This document shows positions 25,632-34,782 of a DNA stretch of 64,000 bases, piece by piece. The first letter of the stretch is position 1; every line of letters starts with the position of its first letter. Under the pieces are notes generated by a model. That model ran no database searches and was not told where the DNA came from. It worked only from the letters and a program-made list of their open reading frames with translations. The DNA comes from Streptococcus mitis (GTDB lineage: Bacteria; Bacillota; Bacilli; Lactobacillales; Streptococcaceae). The position numbers and the translations under genes were made by a program. The stretch is taken from NCBI RefSeq assembly GCF_005144795.1, contig NZ_SWFJ01000006.1, positions 62,001 to 126,000 of the forward strand, read 5' to 3'.

Positions 25632-26909
25632 TTAACTAATAGATGATAAAATTTCTTTAGGCGATTTTCTAAATAAGAATAGGAAACAAAGGGCTACAGA
25701 TAAGCAACTAAGCAGAACTAGAAAAACATAGGATTCTGCAAAAGATAGGATGCTGGTTGATAGACTGCTTGCTTTGGCTAGTGTATCTTGTAAGCTTGCC
25801 TGATCTCCACTGGCTAGGACAGTTTGGAGTAGATAAGAGGTGATGGCGTTTCCTGAAACAAATGCTGGAAGCAAAGCACCGAGAGATACCAAAACTACCT
25901 CTAAACAGAACTGTAGGAAGATTGAACTCTTGCCTTTTCCAAGTGCCAGAAGAATCCCCACTTCGTAGACCCTTTCTCTCAACCAGAGAGACAAGACTAA
26001 AATTAAGGCCCCAGCTCCTGCTATCAACATCCCATAAAGGAAGATGGTGAGGAAGGTTTGGAAGGTTGCTACTGAGTCCTTGATTTGTTCAAAGGCCTTG
26101 TTTTCCTTCTCGACTTGGTAGCCTTGACTTTCTAAAGCCAAGTTTTCCACTTGCTTCATGAGCCCGTCCATTTCCTTAGGATTTTCTACATAGAAGCGAG
26201 CAGCACTGACTTGAGGTTCACTATTTCCTAAAAGGGTTTGGCTACTTTCATAGTCTGTAAAGACCTGGTTTTCACTGAAGTCGGAAGATAAGCCTGTGAA
26301 TTTCTCTTGTTTTTTACCAGAGAAGATTCCGACGATTTCAAACTCGACAGTTTGTCCTTTACCAGCTTCAGACTGTCCAGCATCAAAGCCAAGCTTGTCA
26401 TGAAGCGAAATACCATTCTTCTTAGCCAACTCTTCGTGGATAAGAATTTTCTTGGAATCCCCTTTTTGAAGGTGTCGCCCTTCTTTTAAGTTGAAAGACG
26501 AGCTAGTAAAGGTCACATCCTTGGATGAATCCTCAAGAGCCGTTAAGCTGACCAAATTCTTGTCCGCTGCTGACAAATCATCACGTTCTACGCTCTGCTC
26601 ACCACTCACTACTTCCTTGTCTTTCAGTTTTGCGACCGTTTCGAGTTCGGGAGAGACATTTTCCAGCCCCTTAATCTGGCTCACGGATGATAAGTTCGAC
26701 AACTTGAAGGTCTGACCGTTTTCTATCTTCTTAATAGAAAAAGAGGTATTGAGTGATTTGTATAGATTGGTTTCCACTGTCTTGTTGGACTTCATCAGAG
26801 TCAAACAGGCTGAAATTCCAGCCAACAGTACCAATAAAATCAGAAATAAAATAAAACTTCTCAGTCGTTTTCTGCTGACATAAGCCCAAGCTCTTTGGAT
26901 TGGATTCAT
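25632..26909 (-). CDS. vex1: ABC transporter permease Vex1 (MacB/FtsX type), 425 aa
   Basis: Same layout as Vex3: one N-terminal membrane segment (about 17-38), an extracellular domain (about 40-280) and three C-terminal membrane segments. It is the first gene of the locus. The promoter has a consensus -10 but no -35, with direct repeats in that place, suggesting activator dependence. GGAGGTGACAA precedes the ATG. Confidence 0.94.
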   Translation of the reverse strand: MNPIQRAWAYVSRKRLRSFILFLILLVLLAGISACLTLMKSNKTVETNLYKSLNTSFSIKKIENGQTFKLSNLSSVSQIKGLENVSPELETVAKLKDKEVVSGEQSVERDDLSAADKNLVSLTALEDSSKDVTFTSSSFNLKEGRHLQKGDSKKILIHEELAKKNGISLHDKLGFDAGQSEAGKGQTVEFEIVGIFSGKKQEKFTGLSSDFSENQVFTDYESSQTLLGNSEPQVSAARFYVENPKEMDGLMKQVENLALESQGYQVEKENKAFEQIKDSVATFQTFLTIFLYGMLIAGAGALILVLSLWLRERVYEVGILLALGKGKSSIFLQFCLEVVLVSLGALLPAFVSGNAITSYLLQTVLASGDQASLQDTLAKASSLSTSILSFAESYVFLVLLSCLSVALCFLFLFRKSPKEILSSIS

Positions 26910-26934
26910 TTGTCACCTCCATATTTATAAGACT

Positions 26935-26967
26935 ATTATAAAATCCAAATATGAAATGTTTATGAAA
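26935..26967 (-). promoter_or_regulatory. Activator-type vex1 promoter with 11-bp-spaced direct repeats
   Basis: A TATAAT -10 stands about 26 bases before the ATG. The -35 position reads ATAAAC, a poor match. It is occupied by two TTTCATA repeats (26950-26956 and 26961-26967 on the complement), 11 bases apart. That geometry is typical of OmpR-family sites. Confidence 0.55.
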
Positions 26968-26970
26968 TAT

Positions 26971-27000
26971 AAAAAAAGAGCAAAAATTTTTTGCTCTACT
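26971..27000 (-). terminator. Second terminator after tRNA-Leu
   Basis: AGAGCAAAAA and TTTTTGCTCT arms with a T-run on the minus strand insulate vex1 from the tRNA region. Confidence 0.75.
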
Positions 27001-27011
27001 TGAATTAGATG

Positions 27012-27040
27012 AAAAAAAGAGCCAGCCTAAGCTGACTCTT
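27012..27040 (-). terminator. tRNA-Leu terminator
   Basis: On the minus strand AGAGTCAGC-TTAG-GCTGGCTCT is followed by seven T residues, five bases after the tRNA end. Confidence 0.9.
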
Positions 27041-27045
27041 ATCCT

Positions 27046-27132
27046 ATGCGGAGAGAGGGACTTGAACCCTCACGACCTAAAGCGGTCACAGGATCCTTAG
27101 TCCTGCGCGTCTGCCAATTCCGCCATCCCCGC
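27046..27132 (-). tRNA. tRNA-Leu, anticodon AAG
   Basis: The 87-nt minus-strand sequence folds as a type II tRNA: acceptor arms GCGGGGA and TCTCCGC, an anticodon stem CAGGA/TCCTG with loop CTAAGGA (anticodon AAG, codon CUU), a long variable arm and a T-arm containing GGTTCAAGTCC. CCA is not encoded. Confidence 0.93.
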
Positions 27133-27212
27133 GTCGATTACTTTACTAGTATATCAACTTTTAGGATGCTTGTCAACACTTTTTTTCAATTTTTTTCATT
27201 TCATCAACCAAA

Positions 27213-27788
27213 TTACTCAGAAAGTTCATTTAGATTTTCATCTACTAACTTAGCTCCAAGTGTATTTTTGAAATGACCTAGGGCAAATTGATGATTTTCA
27301 GGCCAGATGGAAGCAACAGCTGGTTTAACAATCTCGATGTCATATCCTAGATTATAGGCATCTATAGCTGTATGCAGGACACAGATATCCGTCAAGACAC
27401 CTGTTAAGATAACGGTAGACACTCTCCGCTCTCTCAAACGAATATCCAGGTCAGTCCCTGAAAAAGCTGAGTAATGACGTTTATCCATCCAAAAGACACG
27501 ACTGTCTGAACCATGCTCTTGATAAAAGGTCCCCAAATCTCCGTATAAATTCCGTCCACTAGTCCCAATCAAATTGTGAGGAGGAAATAGCTTGCTTTCT
27601 GGATGGAAACAATCGTTTTCTTCATGAGCATCTATTGTAAAAAAGATGTAATCTCCTTGTTCAAAAGCTAATCGAGTTACCTTGCTGATGGCATCCGAAA
27701 TCGCCTGAGCTGGAGCACCTGCTGTCAATTTTCCACTATCAGCAACAAAATCTTCTGTATAATCAATCGAAATTAAAGCCTTAGCCAT
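27213..27788 (-). CDS. pncA: Nicotinamidase / isochorismatase-family hydrolase PncA, 191 aa
   Basis: The enzyme converts nicotinamide to nicotinate for NAD recycling. The catalytic Asp lies in ISIDYTEDFV, metal-binding residues in FTIDAHEEND, and the nucleophilic Cys in TGVLTDICVLHTA (about residue 130). The start overlaps the codY stop (TAATG), so it is translated from the codY transcript. The same pair is adjacent in pneumococcus. Confidence 0.95.
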   Translation of the reverse strand: MAKALISIDYTEDFVADSGKLTAGAPAQAISDAISKVTRLAFEQGDYIFFTIDAHEENDCFHPESKLFPPHNLIGTSGRNLYGDLGTFYQEHGSDSRVFWMDKRHYSAFSGTDLDIRLRERRVSTVILTGVLTDICVLHTAIDAYNLGYDIEIVKPAVASIWPENHQFALGHFKNTLGAKLVDENLNELSE

Positions 27789-28576
27789 TAGTAATCTCTT
27801 TTCTTCACTTCTTCAAAAATATCTGAAATCAAGACCTTAAGATAGGTTCCCTTCATTCCAAGTGAGCGACTTTCAATAATCCCTGCAGACTCAAGTTTAC
27901 GAAGGGCATTGACAATCACAGAACGGGTGATTCCGATACGGTCTGCAATCACAGACGCAGTCAACTGCCCTTCATTTCCATTTAATTCCCCTAAAATTGC
28001 TGAAACAGCACGGAGTTCGGAGTAAGACAGAGTATTAACCGCCATGGTAACAGCAGTACGGCGGCGAATATTTTTCTCATCTTCTTCACGTTGGAAATTA
28101 AGGAGTTGAATCCCAACAACGGTACTCGCAATCTCAACAAGAATCAAGTCCTCGTCTTCGAATTTTTTATCATTGCGCCAAATAATCAAAGAACCAAGTC
28201 GAATCCCTGATACATGAATCGGTGCAATAGTCGTCAAACCATCTGGAAAGTCGGCACGACTTTCCACAGGAAAAATGCTTAAATCATGATCAACTGTCAG
28301 ATTGGCTTCTGTATCGTAAATCATGTTCGCACCTTGAATGTAGTCATCTGGGAAAATTTTAGTTTGGAAGAATTGCTCTACACGATCTGTATTGGTTTTG
28401 TAACGCATAAAATAGCCAAGGAGACGTCCCTTGCTATTGACGATACAGGCGTTACAGTCAATAATATCTGCCAATTGACGGGTAATCGCATTGTAGGGAA
28501 GTTCTTCCTGCAACTGCTCGTCTGAGCGCTTCAGGATAGAAGTAATTTTTCTAGTTTTTTCTAATAAATGTGCCAT
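27788..28576 (-). CDS. codY: Global transcriptional repressor CodY, 262 aa
   Basis: An N-terminal GAF domain (about 1-155) binds branched-chain amino acids, and a C-terminal winged helix (about 200-250) includes [26 protein letters not shown]. CodY represses amino-acid supply genes when nutrients are plentiful and is required in pneumococci. A near-consensus CodY box next to its own -35 suggests autoregulation. Coupled to pncA. GAGGTG precedes the ATG. Confidence 0.97.
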   Translation of the reverse strand: MAHLLEKTRKITSILKRSDEQLQEELPYNAITRQLADIIDCNACIVNSKGRLLGYFMRYKTNTDRVEQFFQTKIFPDDYIQGANMIYDTEANLTVDHDLSIFPVESRADFPDGLTTIAPIHVSGIRLGSLIIWRNDKKFEDEDLILVEIASTVVGIQLLNFQREEDEKNIRRRTAVTMAVNTLSYSELRAVSAILGELNGNEGQLTASVIADRIGITRSVIVNALRKLESAGIIESRSLGMKGTYLKVLISDIFEEVKKRDY

Positions 28577-28602
28577 TTTTCACCTCGAATTTAATCGCTA
28601 TC

Positions 28603-28647
28603 ATTATAACATAAACAGCTTGAATTTTCAATTATTATCTGAAAATT
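28603..28647 (-). promoter_or_regulatory. codY promoter with CodY box
   Basis: TTGAAA and TATAAT are 17 bases apart (28603-28631). Directly upstream, 28633-28647 matches the 15-bp CodY box AATTTTCWGAAAATT at 13 positions. Confidence 0.75.
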
Positions 28648-28707
28648 GCTTATTTAATTGCAATTTAAAAAAACAAGAATATTTTTAATTAAATTGCTTC
28701 TTTTCTA

Positions 28708-28833
28708 TTGACAAGCTCCCTATTTTTGTGTATTATAATATTACAAGAAGATAATATATCTATTTTATTTATCTTTCTTTTTCCATTCGGTCTCCTTATA
28801 TAAAAAAGCGATTCATTTTGAACCGCTTTTTCT
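28708..28833 (+). ncRNA. Candidate small RNA between codY and cshA, about 90 nt
   Basis: A + strand promoter has consensus TTGACA (28708-28713) and TATTAT (28731-28736) 17 bases apart. It faces away from codY and would start RNA near 28744. The only gene ahead is cshA on the opposite strand, and a bidirectional terminator lies at 28803-28831. The RNA would be short, have no ORF with a start and contain CTCCTT just before the hairpin, able to pair with Shine-Dalgarno sequences. Confidence 0.45.
28803..28831. terminator. cshA terminator, bidirectional
   Basis: AAAAAGCG and CGCTTTTT arms with an inner TTC/GAA pair. It lies right after the cshA stop on the minus strand and would also end the opposing small RNA. 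Confidence 0.88.
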
Positions 28834-30407
28834 TATTTATCGCCCTTGTTACGAATAACAAAGCCTGTTTGCTTTTCACTTGAAGTATTGCGTGGTTTTT
28901 TATTATCCTTACGATAACGTTTTTCCTTATCAAAACGATCATTGCCACGACTTCCTTTTTTGAAATCATCACGACGACCATTGCCACGGCGATCACGGTC
29001 TCGACGGTCGTCCCCACGACGGCCTCCACGACCTCCCTTAGCTTTACCACCGAATCCATTACCTGATGGTTTAAATGGCAGTGGTTTTTCACGTGCAATC
29101 TCCACTTCAGGAAGACTATCTGGATCTTGAACAGTCAGACTCAAGATATACATTGCCAATTCTTCTGGAGTAAATTCGGCAGCTAGCTTACGAGCATCCT
29201 TACCAAATTTCTCAAAGTTGGCACGGATAGTCTCATCTGCAAAATCACGTTCGATTTTCTTGAGAGCTACGTGTTTTTTAGCTTGGAAGGCTTCTTCTGC
29301 ACTTGCAGGTTTGAGACCTTTCATGCGTTTCTTGGTCAAATTCTCAATGATTTGGAGGTAGCCCATTTCATTTGGTGATACGAAAGTAATAGACTGACCT
29401 GACTTACCAGCACGACCTGTACGACCGATACGGTGAACATAACTTTCAGGATCTTGTGGAATATCGTAGTTATAGACATGGGTCACACCTGAAATATCCA
29501 AGCCACGCGCTGCAACGTCTGTCGCAACCAAAACATCAAGATTGCCATTTTTAAAGTCACGAAGGACACGAAGACGTTTGTTTTGGTCTAGGTCTCCATG
29601 AATTCCTTCTGCACGGAAGCCACGGATTTTCAAACCACGAGTCAATTCATCTACACGGCGTTTTGTACGACCAAATACGATAGCAAGTTCAGGCTGTTCC
29701 ACATCCATAAGACGAGTCATGGTATCAAATTTTTCTTGTTCTTTAACACGAATATAGTACTGGTCAACCAATTCTGTTGTTAATTCCTTAGCAGCAATCT
29801 TCACATGCTCAGGTTCTTTCATAAACTGAACACCGATACGTTTGATGGCATCTGGCATAGTTGCTGAGAAAAGCAAGGTTTGACGGCTTTCAGGGACACG
29901 GGAGATGATAGCTTCAATGTCTTCAAGGAAGCCCATGTTAAGCATTTCATCCGCTTCGTCAAGGATAAGAGTTTCAATATCTTGTAATTTCAAGGCCTTG
30001 CGTTTAATCAAGTCCAAGAGGCGACCTGGAGTTCCCACCACGATATGGGCACCAGATTTAAGAGCCTTAATTTGCTTTTCAATGCTTGATCCGCCATATA
30101 CTGAACGGACTTTGACTCCCTTACTGCGACCAAAGCGGAAGAGTTCTTCTTGACTTTGGACAGCAAGTTCACGTGTTGGAGCGATAACCAAAGCTTGGAT
30201 GGTCGCTTCTTCTGTACGGATTTTTTCAAGGGTAGGCAAGCCAAAGGCTGCAGTTTTTCCTGTACCAGTCTGAGCTTGACCGATAACGTCCTTACCTTCA
30301 AGAGCCAAGGGAATAGTTTGTTCTTGGATAGGACTGGCTTCTACAAAACCAGCTTTTTCAATCTCTGCTAGCAAATCAGCAGACAAGTTTAATTCATTAA
30401 ATTTCAC
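28833..30407 (-). CDS. cshA: DEAD-box RNA helicase CshA, 524 aa
   Basis: Helicase motifs are complete: Q motif near 20-27, motif I AQTGTGKT (45-52), PTRELA, TPGR, DEAD (150-153), SAT, and motif VI HRIGRTGRAG. After a dimerisation-like region (about 370-440), the tail (440-524) is rich in Gly, Arg and Asp (RGGRRGDDRRDRD), an RNA-binding extension. In Gram-positive bacteria CshA works in cold adaptation, ribosome assembly and RNA decay. A long structured leader precedes it. Confidence 0.95.
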   Translation of the reverse strand: MKFNELNLSADLLAEIEKAGFVEASPIQEQTIPLALEGKDVIGQAQTGTGKTAAFGLPTLEKIRTEEATIQALVIAPTRELAVQSQEELFRFGRSKGVKVRSVYGGSSIEKQIKALKSGAHIVVGTPGRLLDLIKRKALKLQDIETLILDEADEMLNMGFLEDIEAIISRVPESRQTLLFSATMPDAIKRIGVQFMKEPEHVKIAAKELTTELVDQYYIRVKEQEKFDTMTRLMDVEQPELAIVFGRTKRRVDELTRGLKIRGFRAEGIHGDLDQNKRLRVLRDFKNGNLDVLVATDVAARGLDISGVTHVYNYDIPQDPESYVHRIGRTGRAGKSGQSITFVSPNEMGYLQIIENLTKKRMKGLKPASAEEAFQAKKHVALKKIERDFADETIRANFEKFGKDARKLAAEFTPEELAMYILSLTVQDPDSLPEVEIAREKPLPFKPSGNGFGGKAKGGRGGRRGDDRRDRDRRGNGRRDDFKKGSRGNDRFDKEKRYRKDNKKPRNTSSEKQTGFVIRNKGDK

Positions 30408-30562
30408 GTTCTTCTTCTTTCTAAAGGTGGTGCGAAGCCACCCTATAGGGCTTAGTTTATACTTTTCTTTTTATGACGTATTTTCATATACTGGATATAA
30501 AATCGTGTTGCTTCTTTTCCACAAAAGAAAAGTACTGTTTTCTTTGCAACCTATCTAGTATA
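30408..30562 (-). promoter_or_regulatory. cshA promoter and structured leader
   Basis: An extended -10, TGT-TATACT (30557-30562 on the complement), gives a leader of about 140 nt. The leader contains two hairpins, CTTTTC/GAAAAG and GGTGG-CTTCGCA-CCACC, the second close to the ribosome binding site. Long leaders are usual for cold-induced helicase genes. Confidence 0.55.
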
Positions 30563-30604
30563 ACACAAGACCAGCGCAAAAGATAGCCCAATTTCTCTAG
30601 AAAA

Positions 30605-31831
30605 TCATGTAAGCGGTTTTTGGCTTTCCTTTTTGATTGAACGACCTAGATAATAAGACAAAGCCAAGGCTATACTATATAAAATGAGAAAAACGAACAA
30701 GGTTTGTGTGTAAGAATGAGCCATTTTATAAGTCTCTGCTAATAAAATAGGCCCTGCTAAACCAGCCATTGCCCAAGCTGTTAAAATATATCCATGCAGA
30801 GCGGCCAATTCCTTGGTCCCAAAAATATCACTGAGATAAGCCGGAATCAATGAAAAACCAGCTCCATAGCAAGTCATCAAAATAGACATAGCGACTACAA
30901 ATAAAACGGAATCTGTAAAGAGCCAAAGTGAGAGAGAAAAGAAAAGATTGACAAGCAGCAATATACTAAAGGTTAGAGGGCGACCGATATAGTCAGATAA
31001 ACTCGCCCAGAGCAAACGACCAAAACCATTGAAAATCCCTAAAATGCCCACCATTACTGCTGCATGACTTGTAGACAAGCCAGCCATCTCCTGTGCCATT
31101 GGCGATGCCGCTGAAATTAAGCCTAAACCACAAGCTATGTTGATAAAGAAAATAATCCAAAGTATATAAAACCGATTGCTTTTCAAGGCCTGATTTGCAG
31201 TCATTCCTTGCATCAAAGAGGCTGTTTTTTCTTTCCCTGAAACAGATAAAATTGCAAGTTCTTTCTCATTTGGACGCTTAATGAATTGTGAAGCTAGGAG
31301 CATGATAATAAAGTAACTTGCGCCTAAAATATAAAAAGTTTCTACAAGCCCTACCCCTGCGATGAGATGTTGCGCTATGGGACTAGTCAATAAAGAAGCA
31401 AAACCAAACCCCATAATCGCTAAACCTGTTGCGAGACCACGTTTATCAGGAAACCATTTTATAATTGTTGACACAGGGGTAATATAGCCTGCTCCCAAAC
31501 CAAGCCCACCTAAAATGCCATAAGCGAGATACAGCAACCACAGCTCCTGACGGTCTATTGCAAATCCTGTTAAGATATTTCCACCTGCGTATAGAAAAGC
31601 AGATAGACTCCCCATGACTCTCGGACCAAATTTTTCTACCAAACGCCCCATAAATGCAGCCGATAATCCCAAACAAAAGATTGCTAGACTAAAGGCAAAG
31701 GCAACAGAAGCCTGATCCCATCCCGTTTTTTCAATAATAGGGTTGCGATAAACACTCCAAGCATAAGTCGAACCCAGCATTAAGTGTAAAATGACTCCAG
31801 CAAAGGCAATAATATAACGATTCAATTTCAT
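30605..31831 (-). CDS. OFA-family MFS transporter (oxalate/formate antiporter-like), 408 aa
   Basis: Twelve membrane segments and the OFA family start IIAFAGVILHLMLGSTYAWSVYRNPI are clear. Family members carry monocarboxylates such as oxalate, formate or lactate; the substrate here is unknown. AGGAGG precedes the ATG. The gene is divergent from har, as in pneumococcus (SP_1587/SP_1588 in my memory of TIGR4). Confidence 0.9.
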   Translation of the reverse strand: MKLNRYIIAFAGVILHLMLGSTYAWSVYRNPIIEKTGWDQASVAFAFSLAIFCLGLSAAFMGRLVEKFGPRVMGSLSAFLYAGGNILTGFAIDRQELWLLYLAYGILGGLGLGAGYITPVSTIIKWFPDKRGLATGLAIMGFGFASLLTSPIAQHLIAGVGLVETFYILGASYFIIMLLASQFIKRPNEKELAILSVSGKEKTASLMQGMTANQALKSNRFYILWIIFFINIACGLGLISAASPMAQEMAGLSTSHAAVMVGILGIFNGFGRLLWASLSDYIGRPLTFSILLLVNLFFSLSLWLFTDSVLFVVAMSILMTCYGAGFSLIPAYLSDIFGTKELAALHGYILTAWAMAGLAGPILLAETYKMAHSYTQTLFVFLILYSIALALSYYLGRSIKKESQKPLT

Positions 31832-31927
31832 AAAACCTCCTATTTTCGAACATTTATTCTATCTTATATAAAAATAGATAGGATTTTAGTTTATCAAGCT
31901 TGTCAAAAAATTACTATTTTTTTGTCT

Positions 31928-31941
31928 GGAAAGCGTTTTAA
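31928..31941. promoter_or_regulatory. cre-like site between the OFA transporter and har
   Basis: GGAAAGCGTTTTAA resembles the CcpA operator core (AAAGCGTTTT) with two mismatches. It lies between divergent genes, so either could be affected. Confidence 0.35.
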
Positions 31942-32023
31942 TCTTTTTCTGTCTTTTTCGTAGCAGAATTGTGCAAAAGTTTTTCTCTTGTGCTAGAATG
32001 AAATGCGAATAGGAGGAAGATAA

Positions 32024-33340
32024 ATGTTAACTTATGATTTAATCGTTATCGGATTTGGTAAAGCTGGTAAAACACTAGCAGGTAAATTGGCTTCAGCTGG
32101 CAAAAAAGTTGCCCTCGTTGAACGTAGCAAAGCTATGTATGGTGGAACTTGTATCAACATTGGTTGTATCCCAACTAAGACTTTGCTTGTTGCTGCTGAG
32201 AAGGACTTGTCTTTTGAAGAAGTGATTGCTACCAAAAACACTATCACTGGTCGCCTCAACGGTAAAAACTATGCTACTGTTGCTGGTACAGGCGTGGACA
32301 TCTTTGATGCGGAAGCTCACTTCCTTTCAAATAAAGTCATCGAAATCCAAGCTGGTGATGAAAAGAAAGAACTGACTGCTGAAACAATCGTCATCAACAC
32401 TGGTGCTGTTTCAAACGTCTTGCCAATCCCTGGACTTGCTACAAGCAAAAACGTCTTTGACTCAACAGGTATCCAAAACTTGGACAAATTGCCTGGAAAA
32501 CTTGGAATTCTTGGTGGCGGAAATATCGGTCTTGAATTTGCTGGTCTTTACAACAAACTTGGAAGCAAGGTTACAGTTCTAGATGCCTTGGATACTTTCC
32601 TACCTCGTGCAGAACCTTCCATCGCAGCTCTTGCTAAGCAATATATGGAAGAAGACGGTATTGAATTGCTTCAAAATGTCCGCACTACTGAAATCAAAAA
32701 CGATGGTGACCAAGTGCTCCTTGTAACTGAAAACGAAACTTACCGTTTCGACGCCCTTCTCTACTCAACTGGACGCAAACCAAATGTAGAACCACTTCAA
32801 CTTGAAAATACAGATATTGAACTAACTGAACGTGGTGCTATTAAAGTAGACAAACATTGTCAAACAAACGTTCCTGGTGTCTTTGCAGTTGGAGATGTCA
32901 ACGGTGGCCTTCAATTTACTTACATTTCACTTGATGACTTCCGTGTTGTTTACAGCTACCTTGCTGGAGATGGCAGCTACACACTCGAAGACCGTCTCAA
33001 TGTACCAAATACTATGTTCATCACACCTGCACTTTCACAAGTAGGTTTGACTGAAAGTCAAGCAGCTGATTTGAAACTTCCATACGCTGTTAAGGAAATC
33101 CCTGTTGCAACAATGCCTCGTGGTCACGTAAATGGAGACCTTCGTGGAGCTTTCAAAGCTGTTGTTAATACTGAAACAAAAGAAATTCTTGGAGCAAGCA
33201 TCTTCTCAGAAGGTTCTCAAGAAATCATCAACATCATCACTGTTGCTATGGACAACAAGATTCCTTACACTTACTTCACAAAACAAATCTTCACTCACCC
33301 AACCTTGGCTGAGAACTTGAATGACTTGTTTGCGATTTAA
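32024..33340 (+). CDS. har: Flavoprotein disulfide reductase, hypothiocyanous acid reductase Har, 438 aa
   Basis: FAD-binding GFGKAGKTLA (about 9-19), redox cysteines Cys43 and Cys48 in GGTCINIGCIP, an NADH-binding GGGNIGLEFA near 165, FAD site VFAVGDVNGG and a dimerisation domain ending in FTHPTLAEN mark the pyridine nucleotide-disulfide oxidoreductase class. The catalytic C-terminal His is in THPT. The pneumococcal orthologue was reported to reduce hypothiocyanous acid, a host peroxidase oxidant; identity here is by overall recall. GAGGAAG precedes the ATG, with an extended -10 TG-C-TAGAAT upstream. Confidence 0.9.
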   Translation: MLTYDLIVIGFGKAGKTLAGKLASAGKKVALVERSKAMYGGTCINIGCIPTKTLLVAAEKDLSFEEVIATKNTITGRLNGKNYATVAGTGVDIFDAEAHFLSNKVIEIQAGDEKKELTAETIVINTGAVSNVLPIPGLATSKNVFDSTGIQNLDKLPGKLGILGGGNIGLEFAGLYNKLGSKVTVLDALDTFLPRAEPSIAALAKQYMEEDGIELLQNVRTTEIKNDGDQVLLVTENETYRFDALLYSTGRKPNVEPLQLENTDIELTERGAIKVDKHCQTNVPGVFAVGDVNGGLQFTYISLDDFRVVYSYLAGDGSYTLEDRLNVPNTMFITPALSQVGLTESQAADLKLPYAVKEIPVATMPRGHVNGDLRGAFKAVVNTETKEILGASIFSEGSQEIINIITVAMDNKIPYTYFTKQIFTHPTLAENLNDLFAI

Positions 33341-33360
33341 ATTGAGATTTAATCATATCG

Positions 33361-33386
33361 AACAGCCCTCTGTGGGCTGTTTTTAT
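33361..33386 (+). terminator. har terminator
   Basis: ACAGCCC-TCTG-TGGGCTGT followed by TTTTT, 20 bases after the har stop. Confidence 0.93.
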
Positions 33387-33423
33387 TTCTGCGGAACCTC
33401 AAATCTGTCTTTTCCCTCTTTTA

Positions 33424-33438
33424 TGATATAATAGAAAC
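33424..33438 (+). promoter_or_regulatory. Extended -10 promoter giving a leaderless murT mRNA
   Basis: TG-A-TATAAT ends at 33432, and the murT ATG begins at 33439. No Shine-Dalgarno sequence fits between. Transcription should start at or next to the start codon. Confidence 0.6.
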
Positions 33439-34782
33439 ATGAAATTAAAAACTACTTTGGGCCTTCTTGCTGGGCGCTCTTCCCACTTCATTTTAAGCCG
33501 TCTTGGCCGTGGAAGTACGCTACCAGGAAAAATCGCCCTTCAATTTGATAAAGATATTTTACAAAACCTAGCTAAGAACTACGAGATTGTCGTGGTCACT
33601 GGAACAAATGGAAAAACCTTGACAACTGCCCTCACTGTCGGCATTTTAAAAGAGGTTTATGGTCAGGTTCTGACCAACCCAAGCGGTGCTAACATGATCA
33701 CAGGGATTGCGACAACCTTCTTAACAGCCAAATCTTCAAAAACTGGGAAAAATATTGCCGTCCTAGAAATCGACGAGGCCAGTCTATCTCGTATCTGTGA
33801 CTATATCCAACCAAGCTTATTTGTTATCACGAATATCTTCCGTGACCAAATGGACCGCTATGGTGAGATTTACACAACTTACAAGATGATTTTGGATGCC
33901 ATTCGTAAAGTGCCTACTGCCACTGTTCTCCTTAATGGAGACAGTCCACTTTTCTACAAGCCAGCTATTCCAAATCCTGTAGAGTATTTTGGTTTTGACT
34001 TGGAGAAAGGTCCAGCCCAGCTGGCTCACTATAATACCGAAGGAATCCTCTGCCCTGACTGCCAAGGCATCCTCAAATATGAGCACAATACTTATGCAAA
34101 TTTGGGTGCCTATATCTGTGAAGGCTGCGAATGTAAACGTCCTGAATTAGACTATCGCTTGACAGAATTGGTTGAGTTGACCAACAATCGCTCTCGCTTT
34201 GTCATTGACGGACAAGAATACGGTATTCAAATCGGTGGTCTCTACAATATCTACAACGCCCTAGCTGCGGTTGCTATCGCCCGTTTCCTTGGTGCAGATT
34301 CACAACTGATCAAGCAAGGATTTGACAAGAGCCGTGCTATCTTTGGACGCCAGGAAACCTTCCATATCGGTGATAAGGAATGCACCCTCGTCTTGATTAA
34401 AAATCCAGTTGGTGCGACCCAAGCTATCGAGATGATTAAACTAGCTCCTTATCCATTTAGCCTATCTGTCCTCCTTAATGCCAACTATGCAGACGGTATT
34501 GATACCAGCTGGATCTGGGATGCTGATTTTGAACAAATCACTGAGATGGATATTCCAGAAATTAACGCTGGCGGTGTTCGCCATTCTGAAATTGCACGTC
34601 GTCTCCGAGTGACTGGCTATCCAGCTGAGAAAATCACTGAAACAAGCAATCTGGAACAAGTTCTTAAGACTATTGAGAACCAAGACTGCAAGCATGCCTA
34701 TATCCTAGCTACCTATACTGCTATGCTTGAATTCCGCGAACTGCTGGCTAGTCGTCAGATTGTTAGAAAGGAGATGAACTAA
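33439..34782 (+). CDS. murT: Lipid II isoglutaminyl synthase, catalytic subunit MurT, 447 aa
   Basis: MurT with GatD amidates the alpha-carboxyl of D-Glu in lipid II to D-isoglutamine, needed for efficient cross-linking. The Mur ligase ATP loop [13 protein letters not shown] lies at about 52-64. A Cys4 zinc ribbon (CPDC...CEGC, about 195-225), a MurT hallmark, is complete. The C-terminal DUF1727 part follows. The stop overlaps the gatD start (TAATG-type overlap), matching the obligatory complex. No ribosome binding site precedes the ATG. Confidence 0.96.
   Translation: MKLKTTLGLLAGRSSHFILSRLGRGSTLPGKIALQFDKDILQNLAKNYEIVVVTGTNGKTLTTALTVGILKEVYGQVLTNPSGANMITGIATTFLTAKSSKTGKNIAVLEIDEASLSRICDYIQPSLFVITNIFRDQMDRYGEIYTTYKMILDAIRKVPTATVLLNGDSPLFYKPAIPNPVEYFGFDLEKGPAQLAHYNTEGILCPDCQGILKYEHNTYANLGAYICEGCECKRPELDYRLTELVELTNNRSRFVIDGQEYGIQIGGLYNIYNALAAVAIARFLGADSQLIKQGFDKSRAIFGRQETFHIGDKECTLVLIKNPVGATQAIEMIKLAPYPFSLSVLLNANYADGIDTSWIWDADFEQITEMDIPEINAGGVRHSEIARRLRVTGYPAEKITETSNLEQVLKTIENQDCKHAYILATYTAMLEFRELLASRQIVRKEMN

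Noticed and set aside
27046..27276. 76-residue ORF across the tRNA-Leu
   Set aside because: The region is a complete tRNA; the MRREGLEPSRP-type translation is a familiar artefact of tRNA sequences.
28796..29098. 100-residue minus-strand ORF at the end of cshA
   Set aside because: It is an out-of-frame reading of the Arg/Gly-rich tail of cshA, with low-complexity translation and no own ribosome binding site.
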